Assembly: GCA_001566295.1 (NCBI GenBank) | Contig: KQ964261.1 | Location: forward strand, 434,001 to 498,000 | DNA from: Microdochium bolleyi | Lineage: Eukaryota; Ascomycota; Sordariomycetes; Xylariales; Microdochiaceae | Direction: 5' to 3' | Length of the DNA stretch: 64,000 nucleotides | In this document: positions 62,101 to 64,000 of the stretch, piece by piece | Layout: every line of letters starts with the position of its first letter | Position numbering within the stretch: the stretch's first letter is position 1 | Program-made: the position numbers and the translations under genes | Notes under the pieces: generated by a model | What the model was told of the DNA's origin: nothing | The model's input: only the letters and a program-made list of their open reading frames with translations | Databases searched by the model: none

Positions 62101-63418
62101 ATGAAGAAGGGAAACCACTCCCACCAGCGCAATCTCTCCAGCAGCCTCGGTCCTGCCTGGGAGGTCCAAGGCGGCAGTCGTCGCAGCGCGTCCTCGCAAC
62201 CCGGCGGTGCTACCGGCCCTTCCAGCTCCCGCAACACGCCAGACAGCCATAACGAATCCCCCAAGCCGACCTCCAGCTCAAAGCCCCCTAACAACAAGCG
62301 ACGCTCCCCCGAGCCGCCGACACCCACACCGCCCCCGCCGCCCAAAATGTCGTCGCAGCGCAATCGCCCGCGCGACAGGAAGGGCAACAACGAACCGGCC
62401 ACCCATGGCGAAGAATACCTGCTATGGAACGAGATAAAAAAGGACCTGCCCGCCGTCGTCAGCTCATTCAATGAGAGCAGCAGCAATGTGCTCGCCATCA
62501 GAGACCAGGAGAAGACCATGGCCGAGAAGAAAGAGCAGGGCAGTGAGTTGCAAATCTGCCCCCCCGGGCCAATTGAGGTCGACAGACGTACTGACCCGCC
62601 GCCTGTCCCTAGCGCTCGAGGCGTCTGACTACAACAAGCTGGACAATGCGCTCCGGAAAGGTGTCAAGGCCAACGACGCTGCCGGCAACGAGCTTACCAA
62701 CATCATCGACAGACTCAAGGTCATCCGAGCAGTGGTCAAGGCTAATGAGCAGAATCAAGAGCAGACCTCGTCCTCGCGCTCTTCTACACAGCGAGTGAAA
62801 GAGTCCGCAGCGACTTCTTCTGTCTACGATTTCAATGGCGCTGATGAGTCGACCGTGCCGTCTCCAAACCCAACCGTCTCGCGCCGCATGGGCGGGTCCG
62901 CAAGCAAAGGCGATCGGGACTCTGTACCCCCCAAAGTCGATCGATCTACGCCATCAGCCAAGGCTGGCAGCGTCGAGCCGCAGAACGCCTCTGCGAACAG
63001 CATAGCGCGGTCCAAAATGACATTCTCCAAAGACGACGAGGTCGCGTTCCGGCCTAAGCCGCCGGCGGGCAGTGAACAGACCGACTGGATCCTGGGAATA
63101 GTGCAGGAGGTCCGGGGCGAGGGCAAGTCGCGCAGGTATAGAGTCCTCGACGCCGATGCGGACGACTCAGGCAACCAGAAGGACTTTCGCACGAGTGCTA
63201 GCAGCATGATTCTGATCCCACCCGAAGGCTCGGTACTCGCACCCCTGGATGCTGGCAAGACGGTGCTTGCTCTCTACCCCCACACGACGACGTTCTACAA
63301 GGCCGAAGTCATTGGGATGGAGGGCGAGGACAAGGTCAACCTCAAGTTCGAAGGCGAAGAGAGCAGTAATACGATGCAGGCTGTCGGCCGACGGCACGTG
63401 GTGGAGTATCGGGGCTAG
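62101..63418 (+). CDS. SGF29: SAGA-associated factor 29 (tandem Tudor H3K4me reader)
   Basis: Two exons, 62101-62542 and 62613-63418, encode 415 residues. The 70-nt intron (GTGAGT, TACTGAC, CCTAG) joins KKEQG to TLEASDYNKLDNALRKG in frame. Residues 1-90 are a Ser/Pro-rich disordered arm; an in-frame ATG at 62347 (MSSQRNRPRDRKG) would give the usual shorter family start, and I cannot choose between them. Residues 100-220 are helical. The tandem Tudor domain spans about 283-415: VAFRPKPPAG, DWILGIVQEV, RRYRVLDAD, then ALYPHTTTFYKAEVIG with the aromatic cage residues, and VNLKFEGEE. Sgf29 is in the HAT module of SAGA/ADA and binds H3K4me2/3 to promote Gcn5 acetylation of promoters. The cage looks intact. 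Confidence 0.93.
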
Positions 63419-64000
63419 AAGGAGCCTTCAAGCGGACCACCACGAAAAGTTGGATGAATTACTTGGCTCTGCAGCATGGACAGGAGGTGCAATGCTGTCT
63501 CTTGTTCTGGAGGTTAGATTTTTCTTGTTTGGGTTTTCAGCATGGCGTACAGCAGGGTGGAATACTGCATCTTTGGGTCAGGGATGGTTATTTTCAACAG
63601 CTCACGGCAACAAGCCAACCACCAGCATCAGCTTACCTTTACCTCATGGCTGGAGTTGTTGGGTTTTATCTTTCCAGCTCAACCGCAGCCTGTCTACGGG
63701 CTCGATAATGGGGCCCAGAAGAGCCGGGGATTGTTTGAACCATCAAGGCAGCATACAGACATGGACATTCGTCGTGTGCAAATCGGCATTTCAATGAGTG
63801 GTCCGTGAAGGAGCGTGGGTGCTTACCTTGGTCATGTGATGACGATACTCTGTGCTGCCTACCAGAGTGCTTTGAGAGCCGGGCCCCTGACAATGCCGTC
63901 ACGTGCGAGTACAGCGCCGTTTGTTGGCTTAAATTAGAAAGCCTTGGAGATGCGGTCGGATGTCCGCATTCGAGGCTCCATGGATGGATGTCTCCAGGGC
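63419..64000. other. 3' flank of SGF29 to window edge
   Basis: Overlapping plus-strand ORFs of 80-180 codons are read-through of 3' sequence without protein-like character. No start of a further gene is evident before the window ends. Confidence 0.5.

Overview
The window is nuclear DNA of a filamentous ascomycete (Pezizomycotina, most likely a Sordariomycete). The evidence is GC-rich coding sequence, short GT-AG introns with CTAAC/CTGAC-type branch sites, a Zn2Cys6 transcription factor, a CFEM GPI-anchored protein, the filamentous-fungal 21.3 kDa complex I subunit, and single-copy fungal housekeeping genes on both strands. I assign this from family resemblance read by eye; no search was run.

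Layout. 1-14.4 kb: last exon of an unidentified gene cut by the window edge, about 5.5 kb without a supported gene, a 72-residue AN1 zinc-finger protein, an endonuclease III-type DNA glycosylase, a DUF676 lipase, and a REX3-type RNA exonuclease. 14.7-22 kb: a group rich in mitochondrial inner-membrane genes (prohibitin-1, QCR8, NUO21.3) with an unidentified 593-residue protein among them. 22-30.5 kb: LTO1 (ABCE1/Rli1 maturation adaptor) divergent from cytosolic methionyl-tRNA synthetase, then STS1/Cut8 (nuclear proteasome tether) and RAD52. 33-47.4 kb: an ankyrin-like unknown, a Zn2Cys6 regulator, a PPIL4/Cyp6-type cyclophilin-RRM protein and a Ser-rich unknown, separated by long gene-poor stretches. 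51-64 kb: an NmrA-like reductase, a THEM6-like thioesterase-fold protein preceded by a short membrane-peptide ORF, a CFEM protein, phosphomannose isomerase and SGF29 (SAGA H3K4me reader). A 10-N assembly gap inside a poly-C tract lies upstream of SGF29.

Most genes are unrelated housekeeping functions. There is no CRISPR array, operon, recognisable transposon, biosynthetic cluster or tRNA that I could see. Functional coherence is limited to neighbouring pairs: PHB1/QCR8 share one divergent promoter region, and LTO1/MES1 share another (both serve translation). Exon structures were rebuilt from splice signals plus reading-frame and protein continuity, and are given in each entry. The most informative oddities are the RAD52 intron whose acceptor TAG is also an in-frame stop, the 26-nt QCR8 microexon, a consensus CPC1/GCN4 site before the methionyl-tRNA synthetase, the SUMO-motif-rich tail of the DNA glycosylase, and the membrane-peptide uORF before the thioesterase-like gene. 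I did not find convincing evidence of a wholly new system.
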